Assembly: GCF_016863015.1 (NCBI RefSeq)
Contig: NZ_BOOB01000003.1
Coordinates: 248,001 to 312,000, forward strand
Length of the DNA stretch: 64,000 nt
DNA from: Microbispora amethystogenes
GTDB taxonomy: Bacteria > Actinomycetota > Actinomycetes > Streptosporangiales > Streptosporangiaceae
Reading direction: 5' to 3'
The stretch's first letter is position 1, and every line of letters starts with the position of its first letter. Position numbers and translations under genes: made by a program. Positions 1 through 8,136 of the stretch are shown here, in pieces. The notes beneath the pieces were generated by a model. That model saw only the letters and a program-made list of their open reading frames with translations, searched no databases and was not told the origin of the DNA.

Positions 1-215
1 GCAAGGAGGCGGGCGTGACCTCCTCCGGCTTCGACGACTGCGTACGCAAGCAGGGCAACGTCCAGGCGCACCAGACGTACACGCAGCAGGTCATGAGCAC
101 GCAGAAGCTGGGCGGCACGCCGACCATCAAGATCAACGGCAAGGAGCTCGACAGCACGACCGCGTTCGTGCCGAGCGCGCTGCGCGACGCCGTGATCAAC
201 GCCGCCAAGAGCTGA
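1..215 (+). CDS. DsbA-family thiol:disulfide oxidoreductase, C-terminal fragment
   Basis: The reading frame is open from the window edge (first full codon at 3) and ends at TGA 213-215, so only about the last 70 residues are present. The motif 'GGTPTIKINGKEL' has the cis-proline loop (TPT) typical of the thioredoxin-fold Thioredoxin_4/DsbA group, followed by the terminal helix. These proteins are usually membrane-anchored or exported and form or isomerise disulfides outside the membrane. The CxxC active site would lie upstream of the window. The GTG at 15 is in frame but falls inside the domain and is not the real start. The family call is fairly safe; the exact role cannot be judged from a fragment. 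Confidence 0.75.
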   Translation, partial: KEAGVTSSGFDDCVRKQGNVQAHQTYTQQVMSTQKLGGTPTIKINGKELDSTTAFVPSALRDAVINAAKS

Positions 216-333
216 CCCGGAGGCGTACGCCCTGGCCGGAAGCCCCGGTCGGAAGCCCTGGTCCGGATGCTGCGCACACGGATCAGGGCACGGCTCCGGG
301 CGCTCCGCCTGGCTTGTGACCAAAAATGGATGG

Positions 334-1122
334 TCACCGTCCAAGGCCTCGCCTGATCGCAGCCTCGACTGGGGAGAAGGCCCCGTCCGCACGGTCGAGC
401 TGGAGCGGCTCGGCCGGGCGGAGTTTCGGCTGGCCAAGGAAACGGGGCTCTTTTCCGAGGTTCGGCTGGCCGGCGTGCACCAGAAACGGGTGACAGAGGT
501 AGACGTCGCCCGCGCTGCCCGTGGCGTGGACGACCGGACGACGCGTGCCGGCGCTCTCCGCATGGCGGGCCAGCTCCCTGGCGTCCAAGCCGTCCTCGCC
601 CTCAGGTTCCAGGACCCGCGCCACGTCCAGGTGAGAACCCACGCGCAGGCGAGTTGGCGCGGCGTTCTCATCGATGTCCGAGAGCAGGAAGAACATCAGC
701 AGTGCGCGGTCCCTGGACTCGACGTTCGCACGCCAGGTCAGGTAGTCGCCCGGATCGGAGTCGTGGCCGGGGAAGCTCACATCGACGTGCCACCCGTCGA
801 CAACGGCCGGTTCGTCCCCGGGGAAGCGGATAACAAAGCCTCCCAGGCTCGTGCGGGGCAACCACCGCCCCACTCCCACGAGGTCGTCGAATGCGGCGTG
901 CAGACGCGGCGTGTTGGCCGCGGTCTCGAACGGCGCCTGCGCGTAGTCAGGGCGTGCCGCCACCGGCCGCGGCCATGTGGCCGGATCGTCGGGATCGGCG
1001 TCGAGGTCCCGCCAGATGATCTCGCGGCACTCGTCCGCGATCTCTCTGGGGAACGCGCCCCGGATCCGGACGAAGCCGTCTGTGATGAACGTCCTCACCT
1101 GCGCGTCGCTCAACATGCTCAC
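334..1122 (-). CDS. Phytanoyl-CoA dioxygenase (PhyH) family protein
   Basis: This 262-residue protein belongs to the Fe(II)/2-oxoglutarate-dependent PhyH oxygenases. The facial triad is visible as 'WHVDVSFPG' (His and Asp) and the distal His in 'HPFLVHAGQ', followed by the 2-oxoglutarate-binding Arg in 'KEPRFLGQPKL'. The length matches small bacterial PhyH proteins. The GTG at 1122 gives MSML; the ATG two codons later is an equally possible start. It is monocistronic and transcribed away from the genes to its right. The substrate cannot be predicted: the family hydroxylates varied small molecules and secondary metabolites. Confidence 0.82.
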   Translation of the reverse strand: MSMLSDAQVRTFITDGFVRIRGAFPREIADECREIIWRDLDADPDDPATWPRPVAARPDYAQAPFETAANTPRLHAAFDDLVGVGRWLPRTSLGGFVIRFPGDEPAVVDGWHVDVSFPGHDSDPGDYLTWRANVESRDRALLMFFLLSDIDENAAPTRLRVGSHLDVARVLEPEGEDGLDARELARHAESAGTRRPVVHATGSAGDVYLCHPFLVHAGQPNLGKEPRFLGQPKLRPAEPLQLDRADGAFSPVEAAIRRGLGR

Positions 1123-1473
1123 AGCATCTTCGCCGCGGCGCCGTCAGGCCAAAGCTTTATGGGAGTCCTGGTCCCAGAGGCAGGCCCACCGGAGCCCGGT
1201 AGCCATACCGACCCGGCCGCGAAGGACGGCTTCGGTTCAGTCCTGATCAGCGGTGTGCTCGATGAAGCCGAGTATGCGGGCAGCGACCAATCCGGGTGCC
1301 CGTTCCGGACTCATGCCAACCCCGCCAGGGCGCGACGGTTCATCCTGAGGTGAGTCTGTCCGCTGGACCGACTTGCGTCGCGCCCTGCCGCAGTCCGCCG
1401 AGCCGCAGTCCGCCGAGCCGCCACCGGCCACTCGGCCGTGACACCCCGCCGGAGCCGCGCCGGCCGGGGAAGT
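1123..1473. other. Intergenic region with a 15-bp tandem duplication
   Basis: No convincing gene is seen here. A 15-bp unit (GCCGCAGTCCGCCGA) is perfectly duplicated at 1387-1401 and 1402-1416. The part next to 1122 should hold the promoter of the PhyH gene, but no clear -10/-35 pair is evident. Confidence 0.5.
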
Positions 1474-1800
1474 TCAGCCCCGGTGGGCCGGGCGGTAGGA
1501 CAGGCGGTCCAGGCCGACCCGGAGGCGGTGCTGGACCTCCACGATCGCGAGGTGCATGGTCTCCGCCTCGGCCTGGGCGTGCACGGGCTGCCCGTTGACG
1601 TCGAGGACCGCCCGCGCGGCGCACCGTTCTCCCGGGCTGAGCGACGGGCTGTAGGCGAGGCTGACCCTGGCGTAGAGGATCGGTTTGGCGGTGAACCTGG
1701 ACACCGACGCGATGCGTTCCCGCGCCTCGGTGACCGCTCCCGCGGGCACCTGCCCGCTCGTCTCCACCATGACCGCCTCGGGCGTGAGTGTGTCGTTCAT
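1474..1800 (-). CDS. HPF/RaiA-like ribosome-associated protein, single domain
   Basis: This 108-residue protein fits the S30EA/HPF fold. A beta-alpha segment (residues about 8-35, with a helix 'AVTEARERIASV') is followed by paired strands ending in 'HAQAEAETMHLAIVEV', which resembles the HPF signature of a strand, an acidic 'AEA.T' turn and an amphipathic helix. HPF/RaiA proteins bind the decoding centre of the 30S subunit and inactivate or dimerise idle ribosomes under stress. Long actinobacterial HPFs have an extra C-terminal dimerisation domain; this one ends right after the N-terminal domain, so it may act as a protein-Y-like inhibitor. It is monocistronic. The family call rests on pattern only. 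Confidence 0.6.
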   Translation of the reverse strand: MNDTLTPEAVMVETSGQVPAGAVTEARERIASVSRFTAKPILYARVSLAYSPSLSPGERCAARAVLDVNGQPVHAQAEAETMHLAIVEVQHRLRVGLDRLSYRPAHRG

Positions 1801-2097
1801 GATCGGAGTCTGCCCGTTTCGGCGCTCGGCTCACCAGGGACCTGTGGGACCGGCCGACGGCCCGTGCGTCGCCATTTCAAGGGCCGGACGCCCCTACCGC
1901 GCCGTCGCGGGTCCAGTCGCGGGTTCCGTCGTGGGACGGCGCGCCGACGCGCCTCGCTCACGGCTCCGCTGCGACCTCGCCCTCCACGTCGATGTTCAGA
2001 GATGTCGCGTTCGGGCATCGGCGTTCAGGGGTGTCGGCGTTCGGCGGGTCTCGATGCTCGGGGGTTTTATCGGCGCGTGGCGGGTCACGATTCCGGC

Positions 2098-3165
2098 ATG
2101 CCCCGCGACGACCGTTTAGCCCCACACTCCATACCGGTCGGTGACCCCCGGCGAGACGTCGCCGTACGGATCCACCAGGCGATGACGGCCTTCGCGGCCG
2201 GCGACGCGCTCGGCGTGCCGTGGGAGGGGCGCGGCCCGGAGCGGATCGACCCCGAGCGGGTCGTCCGGCTCCCCGTCCCGGACAGGGGGTGGCCGCGCGG
2301 GTCGACCTCGGACGACACGGCGCAGATGGTGCTGGTCGCGCGGTGCCTGGCCGACACCGGCGGCCGCCCCACCTCCCTGGAGTTCCTGACCCGCCTCGCC
2401 GAGGTGGCTCCGGCCGTGCGCGGCCTCGGACCCACCACCCGGCACGCCCTGGCGCACTTCCACGCCGTGGGTGAGCCGCCCGTACCCACGGCCGGAGACC
2501 GGCCGACCAACGGCGCGGCCATGCGCGCCGCTCCGATCGGCTGGGCCGTGCCGCCCGACCGGCCCGCTCTGCGCCGCCGGCTCTGCGAGGTCGTGTCCGC
2601 CGCGACGCACCGGGCCCCCGCGGCCGTGGCGGCGGCCTGCGTGATCGCGGCGATGGCGTCGTACGCCGTGGAGGGGGAGAGCGTGCCCGCCCTGCTGGAG
2701 GTGGCGGCGGACGAGGCCCGATGGGCGGACGGGCTTCCCGAGCCTGCGGACGCCGTGATGGACAGCGGGGCGGACGGTGTGACGGCGGGCGGGCACCGGA
2801 CACCTGCCGACGCAGTGACGGGAACCGTGACGCACGCTGCGATGGAAGCCGTCGTGGACGCCGCTCACGGCCGGTGGACGCCCCCGTCCGAGGGGGTCTC
2901 GCTGGACGCCGCCGAGACCGTCGCCGCCGTGGTCCACGTGATGCGGGAGGCCCCCACCCTCGCCGCGGCGCTGCCGTACGCCGTGTCCCTGGGCGGCGAC
3001 ACCGACACGGTCGCCGCACTCGTCGGCGGGGTCCTCGGCGCCCGCGAACCGGAAGGGGTGGCCGCGCTCGGCTGGCTCGGGCTGGTGGACCTCGGCGAGT
3101 ATCCCGGACTGCCGGCCCTCGCGGCCCGCCTGGCCGCCCTCCGCGCAGGCCCGCCCCCGGAGTGA
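2098..3165 (+). CDS. ADP-ribosylglycohydrolase family protein
   Basis: The product (355 residues from ATG 2098) matches the DraG/ARH fold. It starts with 'AFAAGDALGVPWEGR' and has the metal-binding 'TSDDTAQM' near residue 75. Near the C-terminus is 'VSLGGDTDTVAALVGG', the second set of Mg-coordinating aspartates. These enzymes hydrolyse ADP-ribose from proteins or small molecules. A less conserved stretch (roughly 205-245) with repeated Asp/Thr/Ala is an insertion. The frame stays open upstream to 1438, but that part has no domain similarity, so ATG 2098 or the Met inside 'HQAMTAFAAGD' is the likely start. It stands alone, and its target is unknown. Confidence 0.85.
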   Translation: MPRDDRLAPHSIPVGDPRRDVAVRIHQAMTAFAAGDALGVPWEGRGPERIDPERVVRLPVPDRGWPRGSTSDDTAQMVLVARCLADTGGRPTSLEFLTRLAEVAPAVRGLGPTTRHALAHFHAVGEPPVPTAGDRPTNGAAMRAAPIGWAVPPDRPALRRRLCEVVSAATHRAPAAVAAACVIAAMASYAVEGESVPALLEVAADEARWADGLPEPADAVMDSGADGVTAGGHRTPADAVTGTVTHAAMEAVVDAAHGRWTPPSEGVSLDAAETVAAVVHVMREAPTLAAALPYAVSLGGDTDTVAALVGGVLGAREPEGVAALGWLGLVDLGEYPGLPALAARLAALRAGPPPE

Positions 3166-3184
3166 CCCCTCTGGACGCGGGCCG

Positions 3185-3220
3185 GCTCGGATTTCGGCGG
3201 CTCGAATTTCGGCGGCTCGG
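3185..3220. repeat. 15-bp tandem repeat, about 2.4 copies
   Basis: The unit GCTCGRATTTCGGCG is repeated at 3185-3199 and 3200-3214, followed by a partial copy. It lies just after the stop codon of the ADP-ribosylglycohydrolase gene and upstream of lgt. It is probably a replication-slippage product; no function is evident. Confidence 0.6.
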
Positions 3221-3388
3221 AGCGTGGCGGAGTCCCGGTCCGGACCGCCCGGGGGAGGCGGTGGGAAGCCGCCGAGGCCGTGGCGCAGGGCCGGCGGGGG
3301 ACACCGTCAGGTCGGCCGGAGCACGTCCTGGTACCGATGAACGCGGCGGGCACCGGACTCGCCCCCTCTTGCGGTAACGTCACGTTAC

Positions 3389-4492
3389 ATGCCCCTCCTC
3401 GCCTCGATTCCCAGCCCGTCACAGGGGGTCTGGAATCTCGGACCGATCCCGATCCGCGCGTACGCCCTGTGCATCGTGCTCGGCGTCGTCGTCGCCGTCT
3501 GGATCGGCGAACGCCGCTGGCGCGCCCGTGGCGGCGCCCCCGGGACGGTCACCGACCTCGCGGTCTGGGCCGTGCCGTTCGGCCTCGTCGGCGGACGTCT
3601 CTATCACGTCATCACCGACTGGCAGATCTACTTCGGCTCCGACGCGCCCAAGCGGCCGATCGACGCCCTGTTCATCTGGGAGGGCGGCCTCGGCATCTGG
3701 GGCGCGGTCGCGCTCGGCGCGCTCGGCGTCTGGATCGCCTGCCGCCGCCGCGGCATCTCCTTCACGGCCGTGGCCGACACCCTCGCCCCCGGCGTGGCCG
3801 TCGCCCAGGCCATCGGCCGCTGGGGCAACTACTTCAACCAGGAGCTTTTTGGCGGCCCCACCACCCTGCCGTGGGCTCTGGAGATCGAGCCGGGCCGCCC
3901 GGGCACCGTCCCCGGCGCGAGCACCTACCACCCGACCTTCCTGTACGAGTCGCTGTGGGACCTGGCGCTCGCCGGCGTGCTGATCCTGGCCGCCCGCCGC
4001 TTCGGCCTCCGCCACGGCCGGGTGTTCGCGCTGTACATCGCGGGCTACACGCTGGGCCGCTTCTGGATCGAGGGGCTGCGGGTCGATCCCGCGCACGAGA
4101 TCCTCGGCCTCCGGCTGAACCAGTGGACCTCGATCGTCATCTTCCTGTGCGCCGTCGCGTACCTGCTGCTGTCCCGCAACCGGACGGGTGAGGAGCCGGT
4201 CGGCGTCCTCGCGGGGGACGGCGAGGGCGCCGACCCCGCCCACCAGCGGGACCAGGCCGACGAGCCCGAGCTCGGCGGCGGGGAGGCCGGCGGCCTGCCC
4301 ACCGCCCAGGAGGACACGACCGCGACCGACAACACCGGCCCCGCATCCGTGGACTCCACATCGGTGGACTCCGCTTCTGCGGGCTCCGATGACGCTCCGG
4401 CGGACTCCGGTGAGGGGGACAGGGCGCCGGCGGGCGCCGGCGCCACCGGCGACGGCGGGACCATGCCGGAACCGGAGGCCGGGCGGCGATGA
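3389..4492 (+). CDS. lgt: Prolipoprotein diacylglyceryl transferase
   Basis: Lgt transfers diacylglycerol from phosphatidylglycerol to the lipobox cysteine of prolipoproteins, the first step of lipoprotein maturation in the membrane. The signature 'GRWGNYFNQELFG' (about residues 142-155) is intact. The conserved 'WEGGL' loop, 'YHPTFLYES' and several hydrophobic segments are also present. Residues after about 270 form an acidic, Ser/Thr/Asp-rich tail of about 95 residues ('SVDSTSVDSASAGSDD'), longer than the enzymatic core needs but common in actinobacterial Lgt. TAACGT at 3375-3380 sits 8 nt before the ATG, suggesting a nearly leaderless transcript. The stop overlaps the next gene in an ATGA junction. 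Confidence 0.95.
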   Translation: MPLLASIPSPSQGVWNLGPIPIRAYALCIVLGVVVAVWIGERRWRARGGAPGTVTDLAVWAVPFGLVGGRLYHVITDWQIYFGSDAPKRPIDALFIWEGGLGIWGAVALGALGVWIACRRRGISFTAVADTLAPGVAVAQAIGRWGNYFNQELFGGPTTLPWALEIEPGRPGTVPGASTYHPTFLYESLWDLALAGVLILAARRFGLRHGRVFALYIAGYTLGRFWIEGLRVDPAHEILGLRLNQWTSIVIFLCAVAYLLLSRNRTGEEPVGVLAGDGEGADPAHQRDQADEPELGGGEAGGLPTAQEDTTATDNTGPASVDSTSVDSASAGSDDAPADSGEGDRAPAGAGATGDGGTMPEPEAGRR

Positions 4493-5208
4493 CCGAGGCC
4501 AGGACGGGGGCACGGGCCGAGGCACACCACCAGCACAGGGACGTCACCGGCGGATGGCTGCGGCCCGCGGTGTTCGGCGCGATGGACGGCCTGGTGTCCA
4601 ACTTCGCGCTCATCGCAGGCGTCGCCGGCGGCACCGCCGAGACCAGGATCATCGCCCTCGCGGGCATCGCCGGCCTGGCCGCCGGAGCGTTCTCCATGGC
4701 GGGCGGCGAGTACGTGTCGGTCGCCAGCCAGCGCGAGCTGGCCGAGGCCGAGATCGACGTGGAGCGGCGGGAGCTGGAGCGGCATCCCGAGGCCGAGGAG
4801 GCCGAGCTGGCCCAGATGTACGTCCAGCGGGGCGTGGATCCGGAGACCGCCAGGGAGGTCGCGCGCCAGATCTCCCGCGACCCGGAGGAGGCGCTCGCCG
4901 TCCACACGCGGGCCGAGCTGGGCGTGGACCCCGGCGACCTGCCGTCGCCGCTGCTCGCCGCCGGGTCGTCATTCCTGTCGTTCGCCCTCGGCGCACTGGT
5001 CCCGCTCCTGCCGTACCTGCTCGGCGCGCGGAGCCTGTGGATCCCGGCCGCCGCGTCCATGGTGGCGCTGTTCGTCGCCGGCGCGGTGGTCTCGCGCGTG
5101 ACGGCCAGAAGCTGGTGGTTCAGCGGCCTCCGCCAGCTCGTGGTGGGGGCCGTGGCGGCGGCGCTGACATGGGGACTGGGCTCGCTGATAGGAACCGGCG
5201 GTCTATGA
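4489..5208 (+). CDS. VIT1/CCC1-family transporter
   Basis: This 239-residue membrane protein has the VIT layout. Its first two TM segments ('FGAMDGLVSNFALIAGVAGG' and the following 'AGAFSMAGGEYVSVASQREL') precede a cytosolic charged helical region (about residues 78-150), then three more TM segments. The 'GGEYVSVASQ' motif and the acidic metal-binding hinge are typical of vacuolar-iron-transporter-like proteins, which export or sequester Fe(II)/Mn(II). The start ATG overlaps the lgt stop (ATGA), and its own stop overlaps the next start, so the three genes are translationally coupled. The actual metal is not deducible here. Confidence 0.9.
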   Translation: MTEARTGARAEAHHQHRDVTGGWLRPAVFGAMDGLVSNFALIAGVAGGTAETRIIALAGIAGLAAGAFSMAGGEYVSVASQRELAEAEIDVERRELERHPEAEEAELAQMYVQRGVDPETAREVARQISRDPEEALAVHTRAELGVDPGDLPSPLLAAGSSFLSFALGALVPLLPYLLGARSLWIPAAASMVALFVAGAVVSRVTARSWWFSGLRQLVVGAVAAALTWGLGSLIGTGGL

Positions 5209-6128
5209 CCAAGCGCAAGCGCCGGTCGTCCGCGACGGCCGAGCGCTGGGCCGGATCCACCCTCACCGAGCTCGGGCTGGACGACCGGCAGCAACGCGTG
5301 CTCGTGTGGTCCGTGACCGCCGTGGGCGTGCTGGCGATCGCCCTGGTGCTGACACTGGTGGTCAACGCGCTGGGCGGAGGCGGGCCCGCGGCGCCGACGG
5401 GAGCGACGGCGGACATCGCGGGCCAGGGACTGCCGTCGTCCTTCCAGTCCTGGCCGTCCCTGAAGGAGTTCGCCCCGATCGCGGACCGCAAGGCGGACGG
5501 CGCGCCGCTGAGCGTCCAGGAGGTGTTCGGCGCCCGGACACTCAGCGCGAGCAAGATCACGCTGCGCCGCCTCACCAGCCGTCTCGACCAGGCCTGCGGG
5601 GGAGCCGTGTGGGGCGCCGACCTCGCCGACTCCCTCGCGAAGGCCGGATGCACCCAGGCCGTCCGCGGCCTGTACGCCACTGCCGACGGGGGTTACCTCG
5701 CGCAGTACACGCTGTTCAACCTGTCGTCGGTCGCCGCCGCCGAGTCGCTGGCCACGTCGCTGGCGGATCTCTACCGGGGCTCCTGGGTGCAGCCGCTCGA
5801 ATCCCCCCGGGCGAAGTTCGGCACCTACAGCGAGGCCAGCGCCCAGGTCATGGGGCACTACCTCGGCGTGGCCTGGATCGGCAGGACCGACGGCGCCGAG
5901 CCGGGGGAGAACGACGACTTCGTCATGCTCGGCTTGGCCGTGCGGGAGGCGGAAAGAGCGGTCTTCCGCCGGGTGGTCGCCGTCGCCGGCGTCCCGTCGG
6001 ACCCCGCGCAGCCGCCGGGCCCGGCCGACACCGCCCAGCCCGCGGAGGACCCGCCGTCCGATCCCGGCGCCTCTCCGGCCTCTTCCGCGACAGTGCCGCC
6101 GTCCCCCTCCGCCCCGGCCGCCCAGTAG
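5205..6128 (+). CDS. Membrane-anchored protein of unknown function
   Basis: This 307-residue protein has a basic N-terminus ('MTKRKRRSS'), one TM segment at about 34-56 and an extracytoplasmic domain (about 85-265). A Pro/Ala/Ser-rich tail follows ('PAQPPGPADTAQPAEDPPS'). Two cysteines (in 'DQACGGAVWG' and 'AKAGCTQAV') could form a disulfide outside the membrane. I do not recognise the domain. It is translationally coupled to the VIT-family gene (ATG 5205 overlaps TGA 5206-5208) and is the last gene of the lgt operon. That position suggests, but does not show, a cell-envelope role. Confidence 0.7.
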   Translation: MTKRKRRSSATAERWAGSTLTELGLDDRQQRVLVWSVTAVGVLAIALVLTLVVNALGGGGPAAPTGATADIAGQGLPSSFQSWPSLKEFAPIADRKADGAPLSVQEVFGARTLSASKITLRRLTSRLDQACGGAVWGADLADSLAKAGCTQAVRGLYATADGGYLAQYTLFNLSSVAAAESLATSLADLYRGSWVQPLESPRAKFGTYSEASAQVMGHYLGVAWIGRTDGAEPGENDDFVMLGLAVREAERAVFRRVVAVAGVPSDPAQPPGPADTAQPAEDPPSDPGASPASSATVPPSPSAPAAQ

Positions 6129-6197
6129 TACGCCCGGTGCAAGGGCCGGCAGCCGGTCGGCGCACCGGCCGAGACCCCGGAAGCGCACCCGTTCGCA

Positions 6198-6231
6198 CCC
6201 GCCCGCCGGTATCCCGGCGGCGACGGGCGGG
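6198..6231 (+). terminator. Probable terminator of the lgt operon
   Basis: The arms CCCGCCCG (6198-6205) and CGGGCGGG (6224-6231) are perfectly complementary. An inner CCGG-TATC-CCGG hairpin lies between them with a 6-nt bulge. It sits 70 bp after the last stop and lacks a U-tract, as is usual in actinobacteria. It also faces the 3' end of the convergent BpsA-like gene. Confidence 0.45.
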
Positions 6232-6299
6232 GGAGGGAACGCGAAGCCTCGGCTGATCGCGGTGCGGGACTCGCCCTGCCGGTGAATCCTCGGCGAGGG

Positions 6300-7967
6300 T
6301 CAGGCCGGGGTGGGGCCGGTGATCTCCGCCGTCATCTGGGTGAGCCGGTGGAGTGGGAGTTCGAGCGGCGTCGCGTCGCCGGCCCAGGGAGCGGCCTCCT
6401 CGACGGCGGCCCTGGCCTGCCGCTTGGTGAGCCCGGGCGTTGTGGTGAGGCCGGCCCTGACGAGGTCGGGCCTGGTGAGGGCCTCCCGCCAGGTGTTGGC
6501 GAGCTTGCCGTGCGCGCTGTCGAGGATCGCGCGGATGATCCGGTCCGGCCCGCCCTCCGGAGGCGCGAGCCGTACGGCGTCGAGGACACGGCCCTCGGCG
6601 GTGAGTTCGTAGACCGGGGCGAGCAACGCGGCCAGCGCGGGCAGCCCGGCGACCGGGGCGGCGAGGAGCACCCGCACGTGCCGGGCCCGGGTCGCGAGCA
6701 GCAGGCGGGGCAGGGCCGCCTCCAGCCCGGCCGGCACCGCGATCGCCACCCGCTCCGGGTCGGCGGCGTACGGCTTGGCCAGCAGTGTCGCGAGCCGGGT
6801 GCGGGGCACCTGGGGCAGCAGGCCGCGCGGCCAGTCCCCGGCGAGCAGGCCCGGCCCGAACGCGGTCACCGCCGCCTCCTCCGCCGCGCTGTCGGCCGCC
6901 CTGTCGGCCGCCCTGTCGGCCGCGCTGTCCGCACCCGGGCCGGCCGCGCCGCCTGTGGCCTTCGCTGCCCTGTCGGGACGCCCGGCGGGGGCGGACTCCA
7001 CGGCCTGGGGGCCCTGCGTGTAGATGGCCGTGGCGAGGCGGTCGAGCCGCGCGGCGATCGCGGGCCAGGTCTTCGTGGTGGGACGCAGCACATAGAGGTC
7101 CGCCGCGCTGCCGATCGCCTCCGCCCCGTGATACCGGTTGAAGTGCGGAAATATCGCCTCATGCAGCAGGTTGAGGTCGACAAGCGCCTTCTGCACCTTC
7201 AGCGCGAGCATCGGGGTGCGCTCGGAGGCGCCGTACGCCACGAGGATGCGTCCCCGCTCGCGGTCGCGCAGGCCCTCGGCGGCCCGGGCGGCGAACAGCC
7301 CGATCCCCTCCGGCGTGTACGGCGGGTCGGTGACCGCGAGGTCGGCCCAGCCGCGCAGCGACGGCGGCAGGCCGAGGCGCAGGTCGGCCCACCGGGTGCG
7401 CACCCCGAGGTCCTGGGCGTCGATGAACTCCAGGATGCGGTCGTCGATGTCGGCCACCGCCACCTCGACCTCCGGGTGGACCATCCGTACGGCCAGCGAG
7501 GTCAGGTCGTGGTCGCCGACGCAGAGCAGGCGGGCGCCGGGCAGCCAGAACCGCCGCCCGAGCAGGAGGGCGCGGCGCAGCACGGTCTCGGCGGTCGCGG
7601 AGACATGGTCGAGCGCGTGCCGGCCCCGGGGGGCCTCGGCGATCAGCCGCTCCAGACGGGCGAGGGTTTCGGCGTGTTCCGGCACCATTTCGGACACCGG
7701 ATTCCCGAGATCGGAAATTTCCGGCTCGACCCCCGCGTTGAAGCGGTTGACCTGATCCATGGGTATACGGACACGTTCGCCGCTGTGCTCAAGGGGGAGC
7801 ACCCGCAGCAGCGACTCGATCGTCCGCCGTGGCGTCGCGGTCTCCCGTACCAGGTCGGACAGGGTCCACCAGCGCCCGCCTGAGAGGAGCGCCAGTGCTC
7901 CGCGCAGGCGCAGGCCGTCCACGCCGGCCTCCGCCAGCAGTTCGTCGATCGCCTCATGACCACCCAT
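6300..7967 (-). CDS. BpsA-like (DUF43) branched-chain aminopropyltransferase family protein
   Basis: The N-terminus is a winged-helix-like segment (about residues 1-75). It is followed by a Rossmann methyltransferase-type fold with 'LLCVGDHDLTSLA' (nucleotide loop) and 'VTDPPYTPEG' (about residue 213). Together these identify the bis(aminopropyl)spermidine synthase family, which adds aminopropyl groups to spermidine in thermophiles. After about residue 330 comes an Ala/Asp-rich linker with near-tandem 'DRAADRAADSAA', then about 190 residues without a recognised family. TAGGGT on the minus strand (7979-7974) lies exactly 6 nt before ATG 7967, indicating a leaderless mRNA; a TTG at 7973 is in frame but fits worse. 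The substrate is uncertain, because the actinobacterial members are largely uncharacterised. Confidence 0.75.
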   Translation of the reverse strand: MGGHEAIDELLAEAGVDGLRLRGALALLSGGRWWTLSDLVRETATPRRTIESLLRVLPLEHSGERVRIPMDQVNRFNAGVEPEISDLGNPVSEMVPEHAETLARLERLIAEAPRGRHALDHVSATAETVLRRALLLGRRFWLPGARLLCVGDHDLTSLAVRMVHPEVEVAVADIDDRILEFIDAQDLGVRTRWADLRLGLPPSLRGWADLAVTDPPYTPEGIGLFAARAAEGLRDRERGRILVAYGASERTPMLALKVQKALVDLNLLHEAIFPHFNRYHGAEAIGSAADLYVLRPTTKTWPAIAARLDRLATAIYTQGPQAVESAPAGRPDRAAKATGGAAGPGADSAADRAADRAADSAAEEAAVTAFGPGLLAGDWPRGLLPQVPRTRLATLLAKPYAADPERVAIAVPAGLEAALPRLLLATRARHVRVLLAAPVAGLPALAALLAPVYELTAEGRVLDAVRLAPPEGGPDRIIRAILDSAHGKLANTWREALTRPDLVRAGLTTTPGLTKRQARAAVEEAAPWAGDATPLELPLHRLTQMTAEITGPTPA

Positions 7968-7973
7968 GGACAA

Positions 7974-7979
7974 ACCCTA
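7974..7979 (-). promoter_or_regulatory. -10 element (TAGGGT) of the BpsA-like gene
   Basis: TAGGGT is read on the minus strand with 6 nt to ATG 7967, which predicts transcription starting at or next to the start codon. Confidence 0.5.
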
Positions 7980-8136
7980 TCGAGGCCCTATCCACCGCGC
8001 TGACCTGTGAAGGTTCGCGAAGTGGACCGGGGGGGCACTATTCCGGCAGCGTGTTGTAATCTCTAAGCACCACAACCGCAGCAGGGCCAGCGTCGTCCCT
8101 CTGTTCCACGCAGAAGTTGACGACGGGAGTGACTAC

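Noticed and set aside
1438-2097. In-frame upstream extension of the ADP-ribosylglycohydrolase frame
   Set aside because: It overlaps the HPF/RaiA gene on the other strand, has no domain similarity and is Arg/Pro-rich. The domain starts after 2098.
6880-6945. Short repeats (CTGTCGGCCGCCC) considered as a CRISPR-like or operator array
   Set aside because: They are in frame inside the BpsA-like gene, encode an Ala/Asp linker, have no spacers and are too short.
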